Source: Turnera subulata (Eukaryota; Streptophyta; Magnoliopsida; Malpighiales; Passifloraceae). Taken from it: a DNA stretch of 64,000 nucleotides. A program made the translations under genes and the position numbers. Below are positions 20,566 through 32,570 of this stretch, piece by piece (positions within the stretch are counted from its first letter, which is position 1; every line of letters begins with the position of its first letter). Location: the NCBI GenBank assembly GCA_028386065.3, contig JAKUCV010004356.1, positions 154,603-218,602 of the forward strand. The letters are read 5' to 3'. The notes beneath the pieces were generated by a model. It was not told where the DNA came from. It ran no database searches and saw only the letters and a program-made list of their open reading frames with translations.

Positions 20566-22364
20566 TGAAGTGCCCCGACCCGTATTTACCGTACACAGTA
20601 AACACGTGCCGGAACTGTGACAACCCAACCCAAAATGAGACCAACATACAGTGTATACAACAAGAACACGGGCTCAACAACCCAAAGTAAAATCAACAAT
20701 AGAAACTCATCCGGCCCAATGGCCCAATAATAACAAAAGTATGCACAGCGGAAGACTTAAAGACTCACTAACACTGTATGCGTAATAGATGCAACCTATG
20801 GATCCAAGCCCGTCCAAGGGATAACGCTGCAGCCTGTCTGGAATGCATCAACCTGTACCAAAAGTAACTCATCCTACGGGATGAAAGCCCGCAGGTGAGG
20901 GGTGAGTCCGAAGTGCTCACCGACGAAGGAAAGACAATCAATATGAACACTAAAATTACTCAAGTCGAAAACACAGGCTAAACAGCCCAACCAAAAGACT
21001 CGACCCAAAGCCGGTCCAAGACCAAGAAGACTCAAATAAAACCAATTATCCAATTTTATCTTTCCGGGCCCCGTCACAGATAAGCTAGGGTCGTACCAGG
21101 TTATCAACCTGTTCCTGGTGCCAGATCAAAAAGAACCCAAGGATAGACATCCCAAAAATAACAAACCGGGATAGACATCCCAAGCATAGACATGCTTAAC
21201 ACACGAACCCAGATCATGGCCACCACAAAACAGTCTCTAACCATCCGGTCGTACCTCTACTTACCACGTGACAATTATATTACCGTCATTAAAAACCAAG
21301 TCACAGGGATCGACATCCCTAACCAAAATACCGAGGATCGACATCCCCTCCAAAATACCAAGGATCGACATCCTTGTCACAATTTATTATTTAATCCATT
21401 ATATTTAGTGCCAAAACGACTCAAGGATAAATGTCCAAAAACCGACATGGGATAAATATCCCGACCACAATCAAGACAATGGGATAAACATCCCAAAAAC
21501 CAAACAGAACGCCGGGATAAACATCCCGAACCCAAACAGAACGCCGGGATAAACATCCCGAACCCAAACGCAGCTAAACCACTACATCCAACAATGCAAT
21601 AACACCAAACACAATAACCGAGTAATATAGGCACATATTGAAGGAAATCCATCCTCACCTTGGCCGATTACTCAACTTCAGAAACAATGACCGGTACGAC
21701 GCCGGCTCCTCGGGAAACAGCTCGATATCAAAACCTATACCACCAAACAACATATACTCACATAAATGCACATATTCGGTATGCTATGATGCCCAAAATG
21801 CGTAATAATCCCATCCCGATTATATATCCTTTATTATTATCTTTTACGGAAAATATTTTACCCGTACGTATTTCCGAATATAATTTCGGTACCATACTTA
21901 AATTAAAACTCTTTCAAAATATTTTCATAAAATAGTTATAATCTTCCAAAATAGTAACTACCATAATTTTTCTGGAAAATAACAACGTATTTATAATTTT
22001 CAGAAAATATTTATATAGTATTATCTTTTTCTAAATATATATAGTAATAATATTTTCCAACACAAAATATAATTACTTTTAATTTCCAAAGTACATATAT
22101 ATATAATTTCGACAAACTCAATTTTCCAGAGAGAATAATACATATATTTAATTTCCAAAAATTAATTCTAAAGTATATATATATATATATTTTCCAATCT
22201 AACCATAATATTAATTTACAAACAAAACATAATTATCTTAATTGAAGAATCAAAGTATATATATATTTTTCTAAACCCAACCCAGAATATTGCATGTAAT
22301 TTTCCAAAATAATATTTACTTTTTTTTCCAGAAATTAATTAACAGAAATTAGTTATATAAGCAG

Positions 22365-22413
<49 letters not shown>

Positions 22414-23407
22414 AATAAATCAAACCCAACCCGGATCCAACCCAGGAAGGGCGCGACCCGGCAAGGAAACGGGCAAGACCCGACCTTACCAGCGGGTTTC
22501 AGCGTCGTGACGGCGGCAGGAGAGCGGGGAAGGAAAGGCAACCACGGCTGCGGCATCGGGCGGCTTGGAACGGCGCGAGGGCGGCGGGAAGGAGGCGCGA
22601 GGCGCGAGGAACACAGATCCATGGGTTTTCCTCCGGGTCGTCGACGCGTCAGGGAGCTGCAGGCGGTGGAACGCGACGGCGACAGCAGGGGTGAGGTCGC
22701 ATCGGCCCCGCGAGCACGGCGATGGTGGCGGTGGCGTGCACGGCTGACCGGAGCTCGTCCTGGTGTACAGTGACGAGGAGGTGACGATGAATAGTGGCCG
22801 GCTCTTATTTTTTTCTCTTTTTTTTCTGCAATTTTTCTATTTTCTTTTCTTTTTCTTCTAATTTCTTTTTCTTTTTATTCTGATTGGTTATTTTTTTCTA
22901 TTTTCTTCTTCTTTTTCTTTTCTTTTTCTTTTTCTTCTTTTTTTTTTCTTTTTCCCTCTTTTCTTTTTTTTTTATCTTTTTTCCTTTTTCTCTCCTTTTT
23001 TTCTTTTTTCTCTCCTTTTTCTCTCTTTCTTTTTTTTCTTCTCCTCTCCCACCGGCTGCCTTCTGCTGATTCCTCATCATATAACATGTTAATTACTATT
23101 TAACATGTGATTAACAATAATGTAGTTCATCTGCATTACCGGCGAATCCGATCCGGACCAGAAAATAACAGATACCTCCTTAGTTATTTTCCGGTGTGAT
23201 TTTCCGAGAAATTTCGAAACCCGAAAAATACCAACTTAGTTCCGAAAAATTCACGGGAAAATCACGAGCGTGGGAAAACCCTCGGTTTCAAAAAACGACT
23301 CCCGATTTACCTTGAATTAATTACCCAAGATTAATTCAACAGTAAATCACGGTAAATAGACTTTTACAGTCCGGTAAAAATCCAAATTTTTTACCCGGAC
23401 TGTTACA
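20566..23407 (-). mobile_element. Solo LTR, minus orientation
   Basis: The ends are TGAAGTGCCCCGACC and CCCGGACTGTTACA, with exact GCGAA duplications (20561-20565 and 23408-23412). It is 2842 bp and contains about eleven hairpin units (21136-21560), a long (TA)n run (22367-22406), a GC-rich zone (22430-22790), a pyrimidine tract (22800-23045) and the terminal palindromes (23290-23407). Confidence 0.9.
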
Positions 23408-23426
23408 GCGAAAGCATCAGAAATTA

Positions 23427-23575
23427 CTAATTACTAATTAGTCGTAAGTGTGCACCTACAACTCAAGAAAAAAAAAATTACGGTTCTTCAATGGTGGGTT
23501 ATAGTCAGCAAATGGGAGATTTGGAGACGAGTTTAGAGGATAAGGTTTTAATTTGGTGGTTCTAAAACTTAAAAG
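23427..23575 (+). repeat. Dispersed repeat, partial third copy of the block at 51241-51385
   Basis: From AATTAGTCGTAAGTGTGCAC to AAAAGCTAAGAAA the sequence is nearly identical to 51241-51395 and more distantly like 50060-50240. The function is unknown. It may be part of an unidentified repeat. Confidence 0.7.
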
Positions 23576-25087
23576 CTAAGAAACTTGACACGGAACTTCA
23601 AGTGATCAGCTCCTTTATTAGGTGCATCGCACTTTTATGTGCACAAAGCAAATATGGATCATGAAGTACCTATAGGCGGCCTTATAGTGCCGCAACCCAC
23701 AAAATACTTGAAGCACCCCACAAAGAATATTAATTAGTCAGTCAATACTCAATACACTCCTCCATTGATATGCTTCACCACCAGCAATCGTGGCTAGAAC
23801 TGTACATATTGCTCAACCACCACAAAACTCCACTTTGCAAATAACTTGTGCCATTCACACCGTTCAATTATATCCATATTAATTCCGTTCCTCTCTCATT
23901 AGTTTCTTTTTTTTTTTTTTGGTACATCGGAAATATAGAGAAGATACAATAATCTAGGGACATTGCATAGAATTTTTTCATGTTTCAATCAATTTTTGTT
24001 CTTTAATATATATTTTCCATATAAAACATGCTCACTTAATTAACCCTAAGTTAACCCTAAAATCGTGTATTAGTATATAAGCAACTTTAAGGGATGCAGG
24101 TACGTGAGTCATACATACCAAAACACAACTTGCATCAACTACAATAAGGTTAATTTAGAGCTTCAAAATTAGGAGATCTCTCCGAACCTCCAAAGGTGCG
24201 CCTATTTATTTTTGTATAATAGATTCCTGTAAGTCTCTGTTTCTCGTACCTGATTCCTGTATGTTTCTTTCTCTTTTATTTTTTTTCTAAAAAAAATTGT
24301 AATAGATTGCTATAAGTCTCCTATTTATCTTCGTTATAGATTTTCCTTCATAAAAATATATATATAAAAAAAACTAAGAATAAAAAGTAGAAACTAGAAA
24401 GTAGGTTCTCAAAGCACAATTTACCAACTACATGTTTTGAAAATTCAAAGAGCTACAATATTCTTGCACTCTCCCAATTCAACCCAAGCAACATTTTTCT
24501 TTTTTGAGGAAAAACCCAAGCGATTTATGTAATCATAATATGATGAATTTTCTTAACTAAAGTTGCGCCCGAATGGCCTCTCCACTCTCCATGATATAGT
24601 GCCTTCAATGATGGTGCCAACGAAGAATGATGTTTCTTTTTCAGGGTCAAGAACCATATATATGTTTCATAGTTAACATACTACTAAATATTTTCAACAA
24701 AAATGAAAAACTATTAAATATCAAGAATTAACTTAATTTCTATCAACTTAATTATTATGCAATGATATGAAATACGAAGCTTTGTGAAACTTAGTTAACT
24801 AAGACTGACGTTTTGATGAGAATTACAACTACTTAATACAAACATTGAACGACTTATGAAGAAAGAACGGAGAGAGTAAAGTTGAGATTGTAAAAATAGT
24901 TGAGTTACTAATTTATTTTCCAAATAAAATTAGAGAGGATAGCATTTACCCCTCCTTGGACTTCTCTAAAAACAAAGATTACAAACAACCTTATCTTCTT
25001 TTTGCCCATGACTTTTGAAAATTGTATAAATAACTCTTCCTAGGTGTACTATTATCTAAGTAAGATAGTTAATTTGTTATCTAAGTG
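23576..25087. other. AT-rich intergenic DNA
   Basis: No ORF, RNA gene or repeat structure that I can support is visible on either strand in this 1.5-kb stretch. Confidence 0.5.
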
Positions 25088-25104
25088 AATAACATGGACA
25101 ATAT

Positions 25105-25757
25105 AACTCCAATGGGTTAGATCAACTGGTTGGAGTTGTTCTCGCTTAACCAAGGGATCTCGAGTTTGAGTCTTAGGAACGCAGCACTCTAGGGGCTAGT
25201 GGCGCCAACCTTTAGCGTTAGTTTGGGAAAAAAAATGAGGGAGGAATGATTGTGGAGGGAAAGAATATGGGGAGAATGATAATAAGAAGAATTGAAAATT
25301 TGATTCTCTCGTGTTGTTTAGAAACATGGGTGAATTGGGAAAGAAAGAACGTTGATTATTAAAAAAATATTAAATGATAGGATAGAAAATTACCATTTTA
25401 TCCTTATCAATTATTAGTTAAATTTATTTTGAATGGACAAAATAGTAAATCAATAAAAAATCCAATTTTGTCTCACTCGTTCTCTCCACTTTCACCCGGA
25501 TTTGGAGAGATTAAAATTGGTGGGCCATGAGAGAAAATTTTCTCTCCAAAATCCATTCCTTCCCAATTCTCCTCATCTCCCAAACCAAGGAATGGTGCAT
25601 TCATACTCTCTATTTTCTCTTACACCATTCTTTCCTCCCATTTTCTTCCTTTCCAAACTTAGCCTTATGGTTCCAATCATGCCATGAGCTGGATTAGTCT
25701 GGGCCCGTTGTTTTTCCTTAAAGGCGGGTTGGCCCAGGACACCAATGCGGGAGCAAA
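25105..25757 (+). mobile_element. tRNA-derived SINE, about 200 bp, split by a MITE
   Basis: The 17-base string AATAACATGGACAATAT flanks it exactly (25088-25104 and 25758-25774), and a short A-run ends it (25755-25759). Near the 5' end are TAGATCAACTGG (25118-25129), like a pol III A box, and AGTTTGAGTCT (25163-25173), like a B box, at tRNA-like spacing. After removing the nested MITE and its duplicated TTA the body is 200 bp. The 17-bp flanking duplication and A-tail show LINE-assisted insertion. Confidence 0.85.
25215..25664. mobile_element. Tourist-like MITE inside the SINE
   Basis: This 450-bp element has imperfect terminal inverted repeats (GCGTTAGTTTGGGAAA on the left; the right end reads GGCTAAGTTTGGAAA on the other strand) and is flanked by TTA on both sides (25212-25214 and 25665-25667). 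A TTA/TAA duplication with GTTTGG-type ends is typical of PIF/Harbinger MITEs. The frames within it are low-complexity and non-coding. Confidence 0.8.
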
Positions 25758-25774
25758 AATAACATGGACAATAT

Positions 25775-26739
25775 TCTTTATGACAGATCACAAGCTAACT
25801 CCTTGTATGTGGCATTACTCAGCCGTTAATTACACACGATTTTCTTTGTCAGCAAGAGTCTAATTACACAGATTAGGATGTCTGCAAATGGAAACTTAAT
25901 AAACAAATGGGTTTGATTTATCCAAAAGAATGGTAGGCCTTGTAATTTATGAAAAATCTCGTTTTGTCAAAAAAAAAACTAAAGATACTTGAGAAATACA
26001 ATAAAAGCAGTAGTTAAAAATTTTAATCCCAGTCAATACATTTAAAACTTTTGAAAATTAAGTGTAGTCAACACGGTATGGAGAGAAAAAGTAGAAAAAG
26101 AATCACTTGGTCAGTTTTTTTCTTTAATGAGAATCATTTTATCAATGTTGGTGTATACGGTATGGGATTTTTTTGCAAAAAAAGGTACACCATATCATTT
26201 CGCATTACCACTTTGAACTAAAACATAAATTCTATTCGACAAAAAAAAACATAAAAATTCTAAATGATTTCACGCATGGCATTAGTCCATTATTCCAGAC
26301 AACTCTTGATATGTACGTTACAAAATAAAAGCTTATACAATCATCAACAACTGTATAGTTAGTAGATTCTAACTTTACCATTCTATCTTTTCCCGGAAAT
26401 GTTATTACAACTATACTGATGCGTCCACACGGCTGCCAGATCCTGCTAAATCCGGAAATGTGTTTACGTATTTTGTTAACACATTTCTTGGAAAATTACA
26501 TCAGTTGATTGTGAAATCGCTGCACCAAATCAAGATAAGGTAGAATCTTTTTTTTCTTTTGGTACATAATTAGATATGAAAAGTTAAACAAGACACCGCT
26601 GACCTCTATATCAATTTTGATTAATGCATCCATATTATATATCTATCTTCCGTTTACCTGATCATCAATGCATTCTCATTCTCTTATGGTAGCAAAGGAT
26701 ACAGCTGCCACATGTAAAAGGTTGTGCTTGGACCAACTC
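25775..26739. other. Intergenic DNA upstream of the carboxypeptidase gene
   Basis: This is AT-rich DNA without coding potential. It presumably holds distal promoter sequence of the gene starting at 26800. No specific binding sites are claimed. Confidence 0.5.
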
Positions 26740-26752
26740 CTTATATATATAG
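26740..26752 (+). promoter_or_regulatory. TATA box of the S28 carboxypeptidase gene
   Basis: CTTATATATATAG lies 48-60 bases before the start codon at 26800, which would put transcription start near 26770-26785. The motif is strong and correctly placed. Confidence 0.65.
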
Positions 26753-26799
26753 TTCACCACTCATGAGAAATCATCAGATATATCCTGCAGTACTTCACC

Positions 26800-29586
26800 A
26801 TGAGATCAATCTTGGGTTCTTTGTTGCTCCAATTCTCCCTACTCATTGTTTTGCTAAATTCTGCATCTGCAATACGGTTCAGAAACTTCAAAGTTCTATC
26901 CGACTCTGCTGATCCGGAGGAATTTAAAACTTTTTTCTTCAACCAAACACTAGACCATTTCAATTACAAGCCTGAAAGCTATGGCACATTTCAACAAAGA
27001 TATTACATCAATTCCAAGTATTGGGGAGGAGGTGAGGCTAGTGCACCAATCTTTGTATTTCTTGGGGCAGAAGCGCCAATGAATGATGCTGATGTTACCA
27101 ATGGATTACTCAATGAGAACGCTGCTCGCTTTCATTCACTCTTGCTATATATAGAGGTACGGTGAATTATGAAATATAGATATTGACAAATTGATGAGTC
27201 TGCTCAATCATGCACAGAGATTCTGTGTTTTTTTCTTTTTTCTTACCTGCTAAATTTGCCTCTTTTTTTTTCGGAATTTCTTTGTGTGTATCATACATGA
27301 AACTTGGTTACTTTGGACAGTCATATATTATGGATCAATCATCCTTGAATATTGGTCTTAATTAGTCCTTGTCTCATCACTTCCCAAGTATATAGCTAGA
27401 AATGTTTTCAAATTAATGTATATTGTTTTTCAGCAACCTAATATGATTAGCTTTTTCCTTGCATCAGCATAGATATTATGGAAAATCAATCCCATTTGGA
27501 TCAAGGGAGGAAGCATTCAAAAACGCGAGCACACTTGGGTATTTCAACTCAGCCCAGGCCTTATCAGACTATGCAGCAATTATCAACCATGTAAAGAAAG
27601 AAAATCATGCGGAAATGTCCCCTGTAATTGTCGCTGGAGGATCTTACGGAGGAAGTAAGGACTGTGTCTATATTATATATATACATAGTGCTAATTAAAC
27701 ACTAGTGATACACTGATATATGTGTTTCCTTAATATATTGGTGCATGCCTCACGGCTTTTTTTTGGGTCTTATATCAGTGTTGGCTTCGTGGTTTCGGCT
27801 CAAGTACCCACATATCGCACTTGGAGCCCTTGCCTCATCTGCACCACTTCTATACTTTGATGACATTACACCAGAGGATGGCTATCATTCTATTGTCACC
27901 AAATCTTTTAGAGTTAGTGTCTCTAATTGCTTCTATCTTTTATAGTATTGATCACTCACGTTCGTTTTGATCAGTTTGAAAAAATCTGAATATGTTTTTT
28001 TTTTGGACGTGTCACGTAGTAATCTTAATATGTTTCTTCCCTTTGTGCAGGAAGCTAGTGAGACTTGCTACCAAACCATACTGAAATCATGGGGTGAAAT
28101 TGATAAAGTTGCTTCTCAACCCGGTGGTCTCTCCAACCTCAGCGAGACATTCATAACTTGCAAGTAATTATGATCAAATTATAATTCTTCTACATCCTAA
28201 ATTGTGTCTTTTAACATGTATTTTTCTTTCAATATCAGATATAATTAGTGACATTATTTTTTTTCTTCTTTTTTTGTTTTAATTCTTACAGTCCATTAAA
28301 CAATACCACCGAACTGAAGTACTACTTGGAGAAGGCTTTAACTTATACTGCTCAGTACAACAGCCCACCAAATTATTTAGTTAATATGGTCTGCAATGCT
28401 GTAGATCATGCAGATGCTTATGGTTTGGGGAATGATACTCTGAGCAAAATAGCTGCTGGTGTAGTTGTTTATGCTAATGCAGTTACACGCGGAGGAAATC
28501 AGACCTGCTTTGTTAATCCATCCACTTATGAATCCGAAAGTATTAATCCACCCACTTATGAATCCGAAAGTAAAATTGGGTGGGGATGGCAGGTAATTAA
28601 TTAATGAAGATATTCTTAATTAAAAGCCTATATAGAGCTAGTATATTGCTGAATGAAATTTAATTAAATTAGTTTTTGCAGAGATGTAGTGAGATGGTGA
28701 TGCCTATTGCCCCAAGCAATAATACCATGTTCCAAGCTCATCCCTTCAATTTTAATGCCTTCACCAAGAATTGCATTGAAGAATATGGCGTCCCTCCTCG
28801 GCCTCATTGGGTCACTACTTATTACGGAGGACATGTAAGGCTTTTTTTTTACATTTGAATAATCCTGTCACATTATAGATGATTATAAGTTTAAAACTAG
28901 AATATATTTGCAGATTAAGCTATATTGATCTTTCTCTTGAATTGCAGAATATCAAATTGATTCTCGAGAGATTTGGTAGCAACATTATTTTCTCCAATGG
29001 GCTGAAAGATCCATATAGTAGCGGCGGGTACATGACCATAAAAAGAACTGGAGAACAAAAAATTTTTGCAAGTTTTATGGTTGCTTAATTAGTATTACTT
29101 AGTGCTTAATCAATCAGTATCTAGTTCAGCACTAACATCATGTCATCACTTTCAACAGGGTGTTGCAGAACATATCAGACACCGTCGTTGCTGTCACCAC
29201 CGTCAATGGTATGTCGTTTTACTCCTTAAAATTGAACTGGAACGGGTCAATGCAATACAAATTCGTCAAAAAACTTCAATGCAGATCAATTCATTCTAAA
29301 CAGACACGGTTAAATTGTAGTCTAAAAATAGGTTCAATAATAAGATAATATAAGAAGTATGATAAAAAAAAAAAAAGTATCGACAAGATGTGATGAAGGA
29401 AATTGAAACTATTTACTTGCACCACTAACTATGGACTCGGCTTTCAAATTTCCAGGGTCACATTGCTTGGATCTTGATGGTACACGGAAAACGGATCCAG
29501 ATTGGTTAACTGCACAAAGAAACTCTGAGCTCACGATTATTGAAGGATGGATTTCGAAGTACTATGATGACCTACGCAGGCAATGA
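26800..29586 (+). CDS. Serine carboxypeptidase S28, lysosomal Pro-X carboxypeptidase-like, nine exons
   Basis: I join exons 26800-27156, 27468-27654, 27779-27912, 28051-28163, 28292-28592, 28682-28834, 28948-29027, 29159-29208 and 29456-29586. All introns are GT..AG, phases agree, and the product is 501 residues, a normal length for the family. Residues 1-24 form a signal peptide (hydrophobic run ending near SASA), so the protein is secreted or vacuolar. The nucleophile is S178 in GGSYGG, with D436 ([11 protein letters not shown]) and H461 (GSHCLDL) completing the triad. Family members remove C-terminal residues after proline. Several N-glycosylation sites (NQT, NAS, NLS, NDT, NIS) fit the secretory route. 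Exon 5 has a 30-base in-frame duplication missing from both downstream copies. The plant substrate is unknown. Confidence 0.9.
28508..28571 (+). repeat. 30-bp in-frame tandem duplication in exon 5
   Basis: Two adjacent 30-base units each encode N-P-(S/P)-TYESES plus one residue. The pseudogene copies at 30534-30570 and 32840-32875 have only one unit, so the duplication arose in this gene after the copies split. It adds ten residues in the region between nucleophile and acid. Confidence 0.85.
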
Positions 29587-30093
29587 AATCAGTCATACAA
29601 AAATTCTTTTAGAAAAATGTTGGAGAGGAAGTACCAGCTCAAATTCCGTCCTTGCTTCTTCTCTTAGCCCCCAATTAGCTACTCGATTATTCAACAGAGA
29701 CAGCAGGAATCTACGCTAGGATCCAACCTAGGCCTATCTGCTGTGTCTTTCTTTTATGCAATTTGTAGTTAGAGTTTTACCATAAAGATTGAAGACTAGG
29801 ACCTTTAATTCTGTTATGCCTTGGAAATTTATTAATATTATTTTTTTAGTTTTTTTTTCCTTACACATGATATTCGTCGATCCCAAGCTTTCCAAACAAT
29901 AGCCATTCCAACAATTCAAACTCAATAAGTCATCCTTCAAAACCAAGTGGAAGTATCAAAAAAGATATCTCTGTGTGCTTGAACAATTTAGTTGATAAAG
30001 CATAAGATATAATTATTTTGGTACATAAAGACATACATTATTAAGGAAGGTAAACATAATTAGTAAATAATAAAATTTGGACTGATTATTCGT
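29587..30093. other. 3' flank of the S28 gene, repeated after each copy
   Basis: This stretch (3' UTR and downstream) recurs with high similarity at 31436-31930 and 33650-34110, which marks the tandem duplication unit. It contains no gene of its own. Confidence 0.7.
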
Positions 30094-31435
30094 GATAAAG
30101 TTGCTTCTCAACCCAATGGTCTCTCCATTCTCAGCGAGACATTCATCACTTGCAAGTAACTATGATCAGATTATAATTTTTCCAAATCCTAAATGGTTTC
30201 TTTTAACATGTAATTTTTTTTCAATATCAGATATAATTAGTGACAGTATTTGTTCCTAAAAAAAAAATTAGTGACAGTATTTTTTTCTTCCTTTTTTTTT
30301 TGTTTTAATCCTTACAGTCCTTTAAAAAATACTGCCGAACTGAAGAACTACTTGGAATGGGCTTTAACTTCTACTGCTCAGTACAACAGCCCACCAAATT
30401 ATTTAGTTAATAGCGTCTGCAATGCTGTAGATCATGCAGATGCTCACGGTTTCGGGAATGATACTCTGAGCAAAATAGCTGCTGGTGTAGTTGTTTATGC
30501 TAATGCTACACGCGGAGGAAATCAAACCTGCTTTGTTAATCCACCCACTTATGAATCTGAAACTGATATTGGGTGGAGCTGGCAGGTAATTAATTAATGA
30601 AGCTATTCTTAATTAAAAGCTTATATATAGCTAGTATATGATTGCTGAATAGAATTAATTAAATTACTTTTCGCAGACATGTAGTGAGATGGTGATGCCT
30701 ATTGCCCCAAGCAATAATACCATGTTCGAACCTCATCCCTTCGATTTTAATGCCTTCACTATAGGTTGCATTGAAAACTATGGCGTCCCTCCTCGACCTC
30801 ATTGGGTCACTACTTATTACGGAGGACATGTAAGCCTTTTTCTTTGCATTTGCATAGTCCTGCCTGTCACATTATAGATGATTATAAGATGTAAACTAGT
30901 AAACTAGAATATATTTGCGGATTAAGCTGTATTGATCTTTCTCTTGTATTGCAGAATATCAAGTTGATTCTCGAGAGATTTAGTAGCAACATTATTTTCT
31001 CCAATGGGCTGAAAGATCCATATAGTAGCGGCGGGTACGTGACCATAAAAATTAAACTGGAGAACAAAAAAGTTTTGCAAGTTTTATGGTTGCTTAATTA
31101 GTATTAGTGCGTGCTTGATCAATTAGTATTTAGTTGAGCAGTAACATCATGTCATCACTTTCAACAGGGTGTTGCAGAACATATCAGACACCGTTGTTGC
31201 TGTCACCACCGGCAACGGTATGTCCTTTTACTCCTTAATTATTTAGCATTCTTCTACCTATTTACTTGCACCACTAACTACGGACTGGGCTTTCAAATTT
31301 CCAGGGTCACATTGCTTGGATCTTGATGGCACACGGAAAACGGATCCAGATTGGTTAACTGCGCAAAGAAACTCTGAGCTCACGATTATTGAAGGATGGA
31401 TTTCGAAGTACTATGATGACCTACGCAGGCAATGA
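30094..31435 (+). pseudogene. 5'-truncated tandem copy 2 of the S28 carboxypeptidase
   Basis: It holds the last part of exon 4 (30094-30158) and complete exons 5-9 (30318-30585, 30677-30829, 30955-31034, 31168-31217, 31305-31435), with splice sites and frames intact. Exons 1-3, the promoter, signal peptide and nucleophile serine are absent, so it cannot make an active enzyme. The start joins exon-4 sequence directly to sequence normally found downstream of the gene (compare 34090-34130), with TGATAAA shared by both partners. Confidence 0.85.
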
Positions 31436-32570
31436 AATTAGCCATACAAAAATTCTTTCAGAAAAAAAGTTGAGAGGAAGTACCAGCTCAAATTTCGTCC
31501 TTGCTTCTTCTCTTGCTCCAAGCTACTCGATTATTCAACAGGGACACCAGGAATCTACGCTAGGATCCAACCTACGCCTACCTGCTGTGTCTTCTTTTAT
31601 GCAGTTTTTTAGTTAGAGTTTTATCTAAGGATTGAAGACTAGGACCTTTAATTCTATTATGCCTTAGAAATTTTTTATTAATATTATTTTTTAACTTTTT
31701 TTCCTTACACACATGATATTGGTCAATCCCAAGCTTTCCAAACAATACCCATTCCAACAGCTCAAACTCAATAAGTCATTCTTCGAAACCAAGTGGAAGT
31801 ATCAAAAAGATATCTCTGTGTGCTTGAACAATTTAGTTGATAAAGCATAAGATATAATTATTTTGGTACATAAAGATATACATTATTAAGGAAGGTAAAC
31901 ATAATTAGTAAATAATAAAATTTGGAATGATTATTCGTGAAGAATTAGTTGTACAGATTAGGTTTATTTATGGATTTAAGCATTGTAAACGATGCTCTTA
32001 TCACTCACGTAGGGGCAAAAAAAGTTACAAGCCCAACTAGTCACTCATTAAAAGAAAAAGGAGAAATAATTCCTCCAATCAAAAAAAAAAAAAGAAATAA
32101 TTCCAGAATAGAGGCGTGTTTTACTATTCCAAACTTCCCACCCAGTCCATTTTTTTCCTTTTGGACAGCATAAACAAAAGTACGAATGCATTGTGCCTTT
32201 TGGGCAGCATAAATATAAACACAAACGCTATGGCACATGCAAAAACCATCTTTGTTTCTCACCACCTCAGCCCTCAACTTATTTCTACGCACATAAAAAT
32301 TAAAATTGCAATTTGGGGCTTATTACCGGATTTTGATCAAGTATAGGCCCAAAATATTAACAAACCTATTAAACCCACTAACAAAGAAAGTTAGGCTAGG
32401 AACAAACACGCTGCTTTGAGAAGATTGGGCTGAAAGAGGAAATGAAGTGTGAACGAGGGGTATCATTATGATGGCAGCTATGCAAGGGATAAGGCAGCGT
32501 TTGGAACATACAACTAAACACAAATATTTGGGGGAGGAGTTTAGATTGATTTAGATTGGATTGGACTGGA
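31436..32570. other. Downstream flank of S28 copy 2
   Basis: The first 500 bases match the flanks of the other copies. 31930-32220 matches 34110-34320. 32220-32570 is unique here. No coding region is supported. Confidence 0.6.

Noticed and set aside
24030..24060. Telomere-like TTAACCCTAA repeats
   Set aside because: Only two imperfect, separated units; not an interstitial telomere array.
25105..25180. Functional tRNA gene
   Set aside because: Only A- and B-box-like strings are present; no cloverleaf is formed, and the stretch belongs to a SINE with its own duplication.
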